From Crenarchaeota archaeon SCGC AAA471-B05 (GTDB lineage: Archaea > Thermoproteota > Thermoprotei > Gearchaeales > Gearchaeaceae), in NCBI GenBank assembly GCA_000380705.1, contig AQYM01000022.1:1-35873 (forward strand): a DNA stretch of 35,873 nucleotides. The letters run 5' to 3'. Both the position numbers and the translations under genes were made by a program. This document shows positions 1 through 7,753 of this stretch, piece by piece. The notes beneath the pieces are model-generated. The model was not told the DNA's origin. It saw only the letters and a list, made by a program, of their open reading frames with translations, and searched no databases. Within the stretch, counting starts at the first letter, position 1; each line of letters starts with the position of its first letter.

Positions 1-167
1 AATACAGAAGTGATTATGAAAATTGCAGCTACAGCTAAACCGAAAGCGAAATCGCTTATTGGCTTTGATACTATAATTGCAAGGTAAAATCCCATAACTG
101 TTGATATAAAAATTAAAATAAAACCTGATATAAAAATTAAAATAAAACCTAATATGGAAAAGATCAT
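1..167 (-). CDS. Small multi-pass membrane protein, partial (copy 1)
   Basis: This is the first 55 or so codons of a gene that runs off the left edge on the minus strand. Because the arm is a perfect copy of 23888-24054, the protein begins exactly like the 136-residue membrane protein there. It has hydrophobic segments and a doubled eight-residue stretch, GFILIFIS. Its start overlaps the last four bases of the kinase at 164-1243, the same overlap as in the other copy. Whether this copy is complete and followed by an APS-kinase-like gene cannot be seen here. Confidence 0.75.
   Translation of the reverse strand, partial: MIFSILGFILIFISGFILIFISTVMGFYLAIIVSKPISDFAFGLAVAAIFIITSV
102..149. repeat. 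24-base tandem duplication, copy 1
   Basis: Two adjacent identical 24-base units, the mirror of 23906-23953. They lie in frame inside the membrane-protein gene, so they duplicate eight residues (GFILIFIS). The duplication must predate the copying of the whole arm, because both arms carry it. Confidence 0.9.
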
Positions 168-1243
168 TTAAGATATTCGTTAACTTTTCTATAATCGAAA
201 TTTTCTGTATCTAAAATGTTATGAATAAAATTAAAAAGCGTTCTTCTAACTTTGATATCTAAGTTAGGATACCATATAGGACTAGCTACAACTAAAGCTC
301 TCCAAACAAAGAATGGTTGTATTACTTCAAATATTTCATAATCCTTTGTTAAATTCAAGTATGTTTCAAAGAAAGTATTCCATAAAAGTTCAAATGGCCC
401 AGCTAACTTATTCCATTTTTGTAAAGAGAAAAACAAATAGTTTATTGTCATAGCAGAAACATCATCTGCAGGTTCACCGTAGTCTCCCCTACTTCTATCA
501 CTAACTTTAAACTCTAAACCTTCTTTAAAGAAGACATTCCATGGATGAAAATCACCATGAACCAGACTTAATCTATGCTTATATCTTTTAAGCTTCCATC
601 TCCACTCTATTAATTTTTTCTCAATTTCCTTTAATTCATCCTTCTTTAAAAACTCAGCTTCGTAAGGATAACTGTCTATTAAACCCATTATACATTCTCC
701 ATGACCTATAAGATCACGTATTCTCCTTAAATATATTTCTTGCTCTTGATGCCTTTTTGAATGAATTGAAGCTAAATATTCAGCAAGTACTTTGCATCTA
801 TTTATATCTATATCATTTAATTTTTCTTCATTTTTTATCCTTTCAAGATCTTTAAAATAAAGTTCTCCTTCAATGAATTCCACAATTATAAAGAATTCGT
901 CAGGATCATATAAAGGAATAAGGTTCCCCCTTGAATCAAAATAACCCAATGAAACAGCTTTTGCATGTCTTGGAAGTTGATTATAGGATTTATAGGACCA
1001 AATCATTATTGCCGCTCTATCGTGCATAAATTCATGGCCAAAAATATCCTTTTTCATAGTTTCCAAAACTACCTTCTTTGTTTCACCCTTAAATTTATAA
1101 GTTATAATAACTGGAATACCGTAACCGTAACCTTTTATTGATTTCCCTTCAATTTTTATTCCTTCAATGTTTAATATTTCAACTTCTTCTTTATGTATTT
1201 CACTTAAATATTTTCTTATATTATCAAAGTTTAAACTTGTCAT
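164..1243 (-). CDS. Aminoglycoside-phosphotransferase-like (APH/choline-kinase fold) kinase, copy 1
   Basis: A 359-residue cytosolic protein of the APH-like kinase family. The catalytic loop HGDFHPWN is at residues 229-236 (catalytic Asp231). The metal-binding segment SDRSRGDYGEPADD at 248-261 is the family's counterpart of the kinase DFG loop. The family phosphorylates small-molecule hydroxyls; the substrate here is unknown, and nothing supports antibiotic resistance in particular. In bacteria related proteins are often fused to or placed near a P-loop kinase; in the second copy (22812-23891) an APS-kinase-like gene follows two genes later. The ATG start overlaps nothing upstream, and the end overlaps the membrane-protein start by four bases. 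The protein is identical to the second copy. Confidence 0.85.
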   Translation of the reverse strand: MTSLNFDNIRKYLSEIHKEEVEILNIEGIKIEGKSIKGYGYGIPVIITYKFKGETKKVVLETMKKDIFGHEFMHDRAAIMIWSYKSYNQLPRHAKAVSLGYFDSRGNLIPLYDPDEFFIIVEFIEGELYFKDLERIKNEEKLNDIDINRCKVLAEYLASIHSKRHQEQEIYLRRIRDLIGHGECIMGLIDSYPYEAEFLKKDELKEIEKKLIEWRWKLKRYKHRLSLVHGDFHPWNVFFKEGLEFKVSDRSRGDYGEPADDVSAMTINYLFFSLQKWNKLAGPFELLWNTFFETYLNLTKDYEIFEVIQPFFVWRALVVASPIWYPNLDIKVRRTLFNFIHNILDTENFDYRKVNEYLK

Positions 1244-1278
1244 ACTTTAGAATAAAATTCAAAATAAAAAAACATAAA

Positions 1279-1767
1279 TTAAGATATTGTCATAGCTACT
1301 TCTATTAATTCAAGCTTTTTCCCATCATGAGAAGGTAAAACAAAAGTATTTTTAACAGAATCTCCATATAAAAATGCCACTAGATCATTATTACGCCAAA
1401 TCTCCCCGTTTATTGCACTTATTAAAACATTTTCTATACCTTGAATCTCGTTTATAATTTGTATTATATTGTCTAATACTTCATTATAATAAGTTTCCAT
1501 TCCTATTGTTAATGAGCCAGAATGGGAATGTAAATGGGAATCTATTTTATATTTGCTAGATTTTTCTTCGATAAACTTTTTAACTTTTTTAACAAATTCT
1601 GTTTCTTCATGAAAAACAATTTCCTCTTCTTCATTTTCATGAATCTCAGCCCCTTCTTCATATATACTTATGCTAAGAATCAAATTTGCTTTCTTATTTT
1701 CTAAAATTCTCTTAAGATTTTCCTCTAATCTCTTTTTCTCTTTAAATGTACTAAACAATTCAGTCAT
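1279..1767 (-). CDS. Uncharacterised 162-residue protein (intact copy)
   Basis: I do not recognise a family. The protein is charged, with a Lys/Glu-rich N-terminal half. A His-rich stretch HLHSHSGS lies near residues 78-85 and could bind a metal; that is only a guess. The C-terminal part looks like a compact alpha/beta region. There is no signal peptide or membrane segment. It is transcribed away from the BtpA-family gene, with only 26 bases between the two start codons, so the promoters must overlap. It reads toward the kinase and ends 35 bases from its start. Its last 55 codons are duplicated at 22609-22776 as a fragment, so this is the intact copy. Confidence 0.65.
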   Translation of the reverse strand: MTELFSTFKEKKRLEENLKRILENKKANLILSISIYEEGAEIHENEEEEIVFHEETEFVKKVKKFIEEKSSKYKIDSHLHSHSGSLTIGMETYYNEVLDNIIQIINEIQGIENVLISAINGEIWRNNDLVAFLYGDSVKNTFVLPSHDGKKLELIEVAMTIS

Positions 1768-1793
1768 AAATTCATAATAACTAAATTTTATTT

Positions 1794-2594
1794 ATGGTTT
1801 TAGAAAAAATTTTCAAAAATATAAAACCTATAATAGGAGTTGTACATCTTAAACCTTTACCTGGTTCTTCTGAATATAATAATTTAGAGGAAGTTATCGA
1901 AAGAGCTATAAAAGATGGAATAACTCTGAAAGAAGGAGGTGTCGATGGAATAATAATAGAAAACTATGGTGATAAGCCCTATTATCCAAACAACGTTCCT
2001 CCACATACAATAGCTTCCTTTTCAATAATAGCTCATGAGTTAAAAAAAGAAATAAACATCCCGGTAGGAATAAACGTTTTAAGAAACGATCCTATGGCAG
2101 CTTTGGCAATTGCAACTATAAATAAATGTGATTTCATAAGGGTTAACATTTTTAGTTATGCTTATGTCACAGACCAAGGAATAATAGAAGGAAAGCCTTA
2201 CGAGGTTATAAGATACAGAGAATTTCTTAAAAGCAAAGTTAAAATTTTTGCTGATATATTCGTTAAACATTCCTTTCCATTGTTTAATTTACCCATTGAA
2301 ACAGTTGCAAAGGATACTTATTATAGATGCAAAGCAGATGCTATAATTTTAACAGGAGAAGAAACGGGGAAGGAAGTAAATTTGGAAAATGTTTTAAAGA
2401 TAAAAAATGTTTTAAACGCACCTGTATTGATTGGAAGTGGAATTAATTCATCAAATATCGAGAAATATTTTAAATTAGCCGACGGATTTATAATAGGCAC
2501 ATTTTTTAAAAAGGATGGTAAAATAGAAAATGAGGTGGATTTGGAAAGAGTTAAAAGAATAGTTGAAATCGTTAATAGAAATAGAAAAATATAG
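1794..2594 (+). CDS. BtpA/SgcQ-family TIM-barrel protein
   Basis: The 266 residues match the BtpA family. The N-terminal strand carries IIGVVHLKPLPGS, followed by a GGVDGIIIENYGDKP segment near residues 47-61, a RVNIF strand in the middle and a late GSGIN phosphate-binding-like loop. The family has a TIM-barrel fold; it is named for a cyanobacterial photosystem I biogenesis factor, but the activity of archaeal members is unknown. The start follows a T-rich sequence with no clear Shine-Dalgarno, which fits leaderless transcription. It leads a cluster with the two acyl-CoA synthetase subunits (20-base gap downstream), but no metabolic link is established. Confidence 0.85.
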   Translation: MVLEKIFKNIKPIIGVVHLKPLPGSSEYNNLEEVIERAIKDGITLKEGGVDGIIIENYGDKPYYPNNVPPHTIASFSIIAHELKKEINIPVGINVLRNDPMAALAIATINKCDFIRVNIFSYAYVTDQGIIEGKPYEVIRYREFLKSKVKIFADIFVKHSFPLFNLPIETVAKDTYYRCKADAIILTGEETGKEVNLENVLKIKNVLNAPVLIGSGINSSNIEKYFKLADGFIIGTFFKKDGKIENEVDLERVKRIVEIVNRNRKI

Positions 2595-2614
2595 TTTTCC
2601 ATCATTCTATAACT

Positions 2615-4024
2615 ATGAGCTACTTAACTTTACTCAAAAGTTTAAACTATTTATTTAATCCAAAAAGTGTTGCAGTTATAGGAGCTTCTGGAACTCCTGG
2701 AAAAATAGGATATACCATTCTCAATAATTTACTCAAAGGTAACTTTAAAGGGCGAGTTTATCCAGTAAATCCTAACAGATCAACTATTTTAGGAAAGACA
2801 TGTTATAAATCAGTTTCTGAAATTCCTGAACAAGTTGATTTGGCTATAATTGCAGTTAAAGCTGACCTTGTTCCAGAAATTTTAGCTGAATGTGAAAGAG
2901 AAGGAGTTAAAACTGCCATAATTATAAGTGCAGGATTTAAAGAAATAGGTGAAGAAGGAAAGAAAAGAGAGGAAAAAATTGCAGAAATAGTTAAAAAAGG
3001 AAGAATAAGAGTTCTAGGACCTAATTGTCTAGGTGTCTTTGATAACTATAGCGGTTTATCAACATTATTCCTTCCAGATACTAGAGTGGAAAAACCAAAA
3101 CCAGGAAACATATCCTTTATTTCACAAAGTGGTGCGATGCTTGCCATGTTCCTTGATTGGATGGCAAAGGAAAATATTGGTGTAGCTAAAGGAATAAGCC
3201 ATGGAAACAGAGTGGATATAGATGAAGCTGATTTAATTTATTATTTAGCCTTCGATGAAGAGACAAAGGTTATATTGATATATTTAGAAGGATTGGATGA
3301 AGGAAAGGGTAGGAGATTTATGGAAGCATGTAAATTCGCTACTTTTCATAAACCTATAATCGTAGTTAAAGGAGGTAAAACTGATGCAGGATCCAAAGCT
3401 GTAGCTTCACATACAGGAGCTATGGCAGGAAGTTATAACATATATAAGGCTGCCTTTAAACAATCAAATGTTATAGAAGCAAAGGATATTCAAGAAATGT
3501 TTGATATGGCTAAAGCTTTAGTTATGCTTCCTTTAATGTCAGAAAACAGAGTAGCTATAATAACCAATGCAGGAGGCGTAGGTGTTCTTGCTACAGATGC
3601 ACTTGAAAGCAGAGGCTTCAAAGTAATCGAGTTGGATGAACAAACCCAAAGAAAGCTTAGGGAAAATCTTCCAGAAAGATGTTCAGTTAAAAATCCTGTT
3701 GATTTAACAGGTGATGCTTCAGCAGAACAATATAGAATAGCAATAAATACCGTAATAAGCTTAAATTATGTAGATGCATTATATGTTTGTCTTTTATTCC
3801 AAGAACCAGCTTTAGGATTTGAAGTATTGGATTACATATATTATGCCAAAGAATTTGGGAAACCAATAATTAGTGTAATTATGGGCGGAGGATTGGCTGA
3901 AAGAATTTCAAGGATAATAGAAAATAACGGAATTCCTTCCTACCCTACACCTGAGAGAGCAGCTGCAGCGTTATATGCATTATACCAATATTCTAAAATT
4001 AAACAAAGCTATTTAAAATTATAA
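2615..4024 (+). CDS. ADP-forming acyl-CoA synthetase, alpha subunit
   Basis: Interconverts an acyl-CoA plus ADP and phosphate with the free acid, CoA and ATP, allowing ATP formation during peptide or sugar breakdown. The 469-residue subunit begins with a CoA-binding Rossmann domain (VAVIGASGTPGKIGY, about residues 17-31). Succinyl-CoA-synthetase-like ligase domains follow, with SHGNRVDIDEADLI. Residue His266 in VASHTGAMAG corresponds to the phosphorylated histidine of the Pyrococcus alpha subunits. The length is that of a stand-alone alpha subunit; bacterial and some archaeal enzymes are alpha-beta fusions. The beta subunit follows after one base. The acid used (acetate, aryl or branched chain) cannot be read from sequence. 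Confidence 0.92.
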   Translation: MSYLTLLKSLNYLFNPKSVAVIGASGTPGKIGYTILNNLLKGNFKGRVYPVNPNRSTILGKTCYKSVSEIPEQVDLAIIAVKADLVPEILAECEREGVKTAIIISAGFKEIGEEGKKREEKIAEIVKKGRIRVLGPNCLGVFDNYSGLSTLFLPDTRVEKPKPGNISFISQSGAMLAMFLDWMAKENIGVAKGISHGNRVDIDEADLIYYLAFDEETKVILIYLEGLDEGKGRRFMEACKFATFHKPIIVVKGGKTDAGSKAVASHTGAMAGSYNIYKAAFKQSNVIEAKDIQEMFDMAKALVMLPLMSENRVAIITNAGGVGVLATDALESRGFKVIELDEQTQRKLRENLPERCSVKNPVDLTGDASAEQYRIAINTVISLNYVDALYVCLLFQEPALGFEVLDYIYYAKEFGKPIISVIMGGGLAERISRIIENNGIPSYPTPERAAAALYALYQYSKIKQSYLKL

Positions 4025-4025
4025 A

Positions 4026-4715
4026 ATGGGCAGAAATACATTCCTTAGATTAGTTAACGAAGCAAAAAAGGAAGGAAGGAATATATTATATGAATACGAA
4101 GTTAAAAATCTTCTCAAATCCTATGCAATAGATACAACTAATCCAGTATTTATAAGAAATAAAGAACAATTGGAATCTTTGAATAATATAAATTTCCCTT
4201 GCGTAATGAAAGTTGTTTCAACTCAAATAGTTCATAAAAGCGATATAGGTGGAGTTATACTTAATATAAAAAATAAAGAGGAACTTTTGGAAGCCTTTGA
4301 AAAAATAAAAAATAACACAGAAAAAAAAGGAATAAAAATTGAAGGAGTAATTGTAGAAGAAGAAGTTGAGAAAGGATTAGAAATAATAATAGGTAGCTAT
4401 AAAGATCCTATATTTGGAAACGTAATTATGTTAGGAAGTGGAGGAATTTATGTAGAAGCCTATAAGGATGTTAGTTTTAGAATTGTTCCTATAAATAAAA
4501 GGGATGCTTATGAAATGATAGATGAAACAATAATAGGAAGTATACTGAAAGGTTTTAGGGGAATAAAATATGATATATTTTCGGTAATTGATGCTTTGAT
4601 TAAAGTTTCAAATTTAATAGAAGATAATCAAGAAATAGTTGAATTAGATTTAAATCCAATATATGTTTACAGCCAAGGAATAAAAGTTGTTGATGGTAGA
4701 TTAAAATTCGTTTAA
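4026..4715 (+). CDS. ADP-forming acyl-CoA synthetase, beta subunit (ATP-grasp)
   Basis: A 229-residue ATP-grasp subunit, partner of the alpha subunit one base upstream. It shows the family segment CVMKVVSTQIVHKSDIGGV near residues 59-77, the central VEEEVEKGLEIIIGSYKDP, and MLGSGGIYVE. The C-terminal ELDLNPIYVY strand is the metal-binding end of this ATP-grasp group. The size fits the separate beta subunits of hyperthermophilic archaea. Together the two genes should form the alpha2-beta2 enzyme in the cytosol. The region after the stop has only decayed sequence, so the operon ends here. Confidence 0.92.
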   Translation: MGRNTFLRLVNEAKKEGRNILYEYEVKNLLKSYAIDTTNPVFIRNKEQLESLNNINFPCVMKVVSTQIVHKSDIGGVILNIKNKEELLEAFEKIKNNTEKKGIKIEGVIVEEEVEKGLEIIIGSYKDPIFGNVIMLGSGGIYVEAYKDVSFRIVPINKRDAYEMIDETIIGSILKGFRGIKYDIFSVIDALIKVSNLIEDNQEIVELDLNPIYVYSQGIKVVDGRLKFV

Positions 4716-4729
4716 AAAATTACTTGGTT

Positions 4730-4960
4730 TTATAATTCTATGACGCCATCAGAATAAAGTAAAGCTGAGAATTGTATCGTTGCTGAATCACGGTATAAAG
4801 TGGTAGAGAAGTAATGTGATACAACCATAGGCAAGGATTCTCCTGGTTTGTTTGGATCTAGGAAAGTAATTGAACTGGGCTCAACAGTGAATAAAACATT
4901 GTTAAGTTTACTTTCATCATATCCTGAAGGTAGTTTTAATTCATGGTAAGAACTGGCTTT
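4730..4960 (-). pseudogene. Remnant C-terminal part of an unknown protein
   Basis: The minus strand stays open for about 77 codons and ends at the stop at 4730-4732. Readable pieces include HELKLPSGYDESKLN, FTVEPSSITFLDP and the terminal LLYSDGVIEL. There is no suitable start. A likely upstream piece (EDGRKPVLT) is in another frame around 4955-4980, so the gene is broken by a frameshift. I do not recognise the family. The segment is richer in G and C than the flanking genes, as are the other remnants in this gap. Confidence 0.45.
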
Positions 4961-5037
4961 CTACCGTCCTCAAGTGCAAAGCTTTAGATCATCGTAAAAA
5001 TGCACACCTAACAGATAGAATGACTTCATTAAAGTAG

Positions 5038-5188
5038 AATATCCCCCTTCAGGTGAAATTTACTCAAGCTTTCCTGTTTTTGGATTAACCTTAAATCCTA
5101 AGGTTTCAAGAGCTTATACACCTAGTAGCGGAGTCGGTGTATCTAGCTCAACCACGAGTATGGGGTCTCTTCTTCCATCAACCTCCGC
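5038..5188 (-). pseudogene. Remnant of a clan-AA (retroviral-type) aspartic protease
   Basis: Minus-strand translation gives AEVDGRRDPILVVELDTPTP, then LLGV, an in-frame stop, ALETLGFKVNPKTGKLE, another stop, and ISPEGGYS. This is the C-terminal half typical of small archaeal clan-AA aspartic proteases (the LLGV-x-ALE-x-LG-F-K-V-NP-x-TGKL pattern). The N-terminal half with the catalytic DTGA motif is missing, and the fragment abuts the winged-helix remnant. The stretch is about half G+C by my count, against roughly a quarter to a third around it, suggesting import from a different genome followed by decay. Confidence 0.7.
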
Positions 5189-5192
5189 TAAA

Positions 5193-5370
5193 AAAGCTTA
5201 ACTTTAACCATTCCATACTTTTTCCAGGTCTACAAAGTACTCGTAAAATGTCTTTTTGCTAATTCATAAAGCTTCTATTACTTCCTTTTTGGCGAAATCA
5301 AATAAAGGATTGTCAAAAAATCTATCATCTTAAGCTTTGATGCATCACCTAGAGTTTTTAACAAGAGTGA
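5193..5370 (-). pseudogene. Remnant of a winged-helix DNA-binding protein
   Basis: Frameshifted minus-strand pieces read LKTLGDASKLKMIDF, then DNPLFDFAKKEVIEAL, a stop, ISKKTFYEYFVDLEKV, then MVKVK. Together these are the recognition core of an archaeal winged-helix regulator of the kind found widely in Sulfolobales (DNPLFDFxKKEIIEALGxSKxTFYKYF-like). At least two frameshifts and one stop make it non-functional. The adjoining aspartic protease remnant on the same strand suggests that the two were once neighbouring genes. Confidence 0.65.
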
Positions 5371-5461
5371 CCGATATTCCTTCTTTGTATATATTCCTCA
5401 GATATGCTTATCAAAAGATATTTTAGAGAAACAGGTATTTTTATTATCTATCTCATAACTA

Positions 5462-5590
5462 GTAGTTACATCTCTTGTACTAAAACAATCGAGAGGTTCA
5501 GAGAAACTCCATTTATGATATCTTCATTTTTCTGAACGCTTTTTTATTAAAATATTTAAATTTCATCTCCTTCATAAAGAACGAGACTTT
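5462..5590. repeat. Diverged repeat copy A (related to 22153-22293)
   Basis: About 130 bases align with 22153-22293 in the same orientation. Shared blocks are GTAGTTACATCTCT at the left, TTCATTTTTCTGA in the middle, and ACGAGACTTT at the right. Read on the minus strand, the right edge begins AAAGTCTCGT and then GATGAAATTTAAATATT. This resembles the end region that follows tnpB in IS200/IS605-type elements of thermoacidophiles, with a TATA-like box beyond. That identity is an inference from pattern memory. No transposase reading frame remains. The rest of 5371-5633 shows only scattered stops. Confidence 0.5.
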
Positions 5591-5633
5591 AGTTTATTGT
5601 GAGCTTATTAATTCGGTGTTTTAATAAATTTTT

Positions 5634-6845
5634 ATGATAAATACAAAGTATCTTATAATAGGAGGAGGTTTAGCGGGAGTTTATGCTTCAATTACCATAA
5701 GAGAAAGGGATCCTAAGGGAAGAATCATATTGGTAAGCGAAGAGAATTATTTACCCTATGACAGAGTACCTTTATCTAAAACATATTTACAAGGCTTAAT
5801 CAAAAAGGATTTACTTTTTATTAAAAATGAAAAATTTTACAAAGATAATAACATTGAATTATTTTTAAATAAAAAGGTTGAAAGGGTAGATTTTGATAAT
5901 AATATAGTCTTTTTAAATAACGAAGAAATAAAATACGAGAAACTTTTATTAGCCACTGGAGGTTATCCTAGAAAGATAAAATCAGAAGAGGCTGATAACA
6001 TTTTTTATTTAAGAACAATAGACGATTGTGACAGAATAAAAAATGTTATAAATAAAGTTAAAAGTGCAGTAATAATAGGAGGAGGATTCATAGGATGTGA
6101 AATTGCCTCTTCTTTTAAAAAATTTAATATTAAAACTACTATTATAGAAAAAGAAAAGACGCTTCTTCCTTTAGCTTTAGATGAATTAAGCGGTAAAATT
6201 ATAACTGAGCATTTTATAAATAATGGAATTGAAGTATTAACAAATACAACTGTTTCAAAAATAATAGTAAAAAACAGAAAGGCAATAAGTGTTGAAACAA
6301 GCGAAGGAAAGGAAATAGATGCGGATATCATAATCATAGGTATTGGAATAATTCCCAACACTTACTTAGCTGAAAATAAAATAAAAACAAACAATGGTAT
6401 AGTTACAAATGAATTTTTAAGAACAGAAAGGGAGAATGTTTTCGCAGCAGGAGATGTTGCAAATTTCTACCATCCCTTATATAACGAGAATATGAGAGTT
6501 GAACATTACGATGTTGCAGTAAAACATGGAAAAATAGCAGGAATTAACATGAGTGAAGGAAAAGCTATATTTAACGAATTACCCTATTTCTTCTCGTATA
6601 TGTATAAACTTAACATATATTCTTGGGGTTTTATAAAAGATTACGATATGATAATTAGAAGAGGAGAACTAAATGTTGAAAAGGGATTTTTACAATTTTA
6701 TTTAAAACAAGGAAAAATAAAGGCAATTTTAGCGGTAAATACTTTGAAAGAAGTAGAAGAAGGTAAAAAATTAATAATGAAAAAAGAATTCGATAATCCA
6801 GAAATACTTTCTAATACAAGTATTAGTCTTAAGGATTTATTATGA
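5634..6845 (+). CDS. FAD-dependent pyridine nucleotide oxidoreductase, ferredoxin-reductase type
   Basis: A 403-residue two-dinucleotide-domain flavoprotein. The FAD site GGGLAGVYAS is at residues 9-18. LPYDRVPLSKTYLQG is the signature of ferredoxin/rubredoxin/putidaredoxin reductases. The NAD(P)H site GGGFIGCEIAS starts near 149, and AAGDV at 271-275 is the second FAD-ribityl motif. The C-terminal region ends with the reductase-C-like FYLKQGKIKAILAVN. I see no redox-active CxxxxC of the disulfide reductases, so electrons probably go to a small iron-sulfur protein or other acceptor. It heads a run of six overlapping genes; the ATGA overlap with carbamate kinase suggests translational coupling. 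The natural acceptor is unknown. Confidence 0.85.
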   Translation: MINTKYLIIGGGLAGVYASITIRERDPKGRIILVSEENYLPYDRVPLSKTYLQGLIKKDLLFIKNEKFYKDNNIELFLNKKVERVDFDNNIVFLNNEEIKYEKLLLATGGYPRKIKSEEADNIFYLRTIDDCDRIKNVINKVKSAVIIGGGFIGCEIASSFKKFNIKTTIIEKEKTLLPLALDELSGKIITEHFINNGIEVLTNTTVSKIIVKNRKAISVETSEGKEIDADIIIIGIGIIPNTYLAENKIKTNNGIVTNEFLRTERENVFAAGDVANFYHPLYNENMRVEHYDVAVKHGKIAGINMSEGKAIFNELPYFFSYMYKLNIYSWGFIKDYDMIIRRGELNVEKGFLQFYLKQGKIKAILAVNTLKEVEEGKKLIMKKEFDNPEILSNTSISLKDLL

Positions 6846-7753
6846 AAAGACTAGTTATAGCAATAGGAGGAAATGCAATTGAATTACCTTACGGTTTAAA
6901 TGATAAATTTAAAAATATTAATGTTGTTTGTAAACAAATTGCAGAAATTATAAAAAGAAACTATGAGGTGTTAATAACACATGGAAACGGACCCCAAATA
7001 GGAAATCTTTTACTTCAGCAAGTAAAAACAAAAATTCAACGTTCTTTAAGTGAAATGATAGCGATGACCCAAGCAGAAATAGGATTTTTAATACAAAATT
7101 CACTTTTAAATTTTATAGACGCAAAAATTGCCACAATTATAACCCAAGTACTCGTGGATGAAAATGATCCTGAAATTAAAAATCCAACTAAACCAATAGG
7201 ACCACTTCTAACAAAAAACGAAATTGAAGAGGTTGCATCGATAATTAAGCTTCCTTACAAGAAAGTAACAGTAAAGGATATGGAAGGATATAGATTCGTT
7301 GTTCCTTCACCTAAACCTGTTAAAATAATAGAAGAAGAAATAATACAAAAGCTTGTGGAAAATAAAATAATAACTATAGCAGGAGGGGGTGGAGGTATAC
7401 CTGTAATATTAAATAATGGAAAATACCAAGGAATTGATGCAGTCATAGATAAAGATTATACAGCATCACTTTTGGCAAAAATAATTAACGCTGAATTATT
7501 AATAATAGCAACCAACGTAGAAAAAGTAAAAATTAACTTTAGAAAACCTGATGAAAAAGAACTTGATTTAATTAACATAAATGAGGCTACGAAATATTTA
7601 CAAGAAGGACATTTCGGTGAAGGAAGCATGAAGCCAAAAGTTCAAGCATGTATAGATTTTCTTAAAAGCGGAGGAAAAATGGCGATAATTACTTCAACTG
7701 AAAAAATTTTAGATTCTATTGAAGGAAAGGCTGGTACTAAAATAATTAAATGA
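6842..7753 (+). CDS. arcC: Carbamate kinase
   Basis: Interconverts ATP, ammonia and bicarbonate (via carbamate) with ADP and carbamoyl phosphate, in the cytosol. The 303-residue length is normal. Family motifs are IAIGGNAI at residues 5-12, THGNGPQIGNLL near 45, the AGGGGGIPV loop near 180, GIDAVIDKDYTASLLA, and the late EGHFGEGSMKPKVQA. No arginine deiminase or ornithine carbamoyltransferase is nearby, so the arginine-fermentation context is absent. In archaea the enzyme can work in either direction, making carbamoyl phosphate or ATP. It overlaps its neighbours by four bases on each side (ATGA), so it belongs to the redox/transport operon. Confidence 0.93.
   Translation: MKRLVIAIGGNAIELPYGLNDKFKNINVVCKQIAEIIKRNYEVLITHGNGPQIGNLLLQQVKTKIQRSLSEMIAMTQAEIGFLIQNSLLNFIDAKIATIITQVLVDENDPEIKNPTKPIGPLLTKNEIEEVASIIKLPYKKVTVKDMEGYRFVVPSPKPVKIIEEEIIQKLVENKIITIAGGGGGIPVILNNGKYQGIDAVIDKDYTASLLAKIINAELLIIATNVEKVKINFRKPDEKELDLININEATKYLQEGHFGEGSMKPKVQACIDFLKSGGKMAIITSTEKILDSIEGKAGTKIIK

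Larger units (their letters stand above)
1..1446. repeat. Inverted repeat, left arm (continues off the window)
   Basis: Position i here is the reverse complement of position 24055-i. Every stretch I compared was identical, including the 359-residue kinase, the intergenic spacer, the last 55 codons of the 162-residue gene and an internal 24-base tandem repeat. Identity stops sharply after 1446 (1447 no longer matches 22608). The left limit is not visible because the arm is still matching at base 1. The identity implies a recent duplication, ongoing gene conversion, or an assembly effect at a contig edge. Confidence 0.93.

Noticed and set aside
164..1243. Antibiotic-resistance gene
   Set aside because: APH-fold kinases include many housekeeping small-molecule kinases, and the context (membrane protein, APS-kinase-like protein) does not suggest resistance.
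2079..2270. Minus-strand reading frame inside the BtpA-family gene
   Set aside because: It lies wholly within a well-supported gene and has no family motif, so it is a chance open frame. The same applies to the minus-strand frames within 5634-6845, 7255-7446, 9027-9242, 10915-11166, 12984-13322, 25556-26140 and 28814-29002.
4716..5633. tRNA or other stable RNA gene in the large gaps
   Set aside because: No cloverleaf-like GTTCRANNC box or GC-rich stem set was visible in 4716-5633, 13761-13982, 17469-17657 or 21875-22408. The higher-GC part of the first gap reads as protein remnants.
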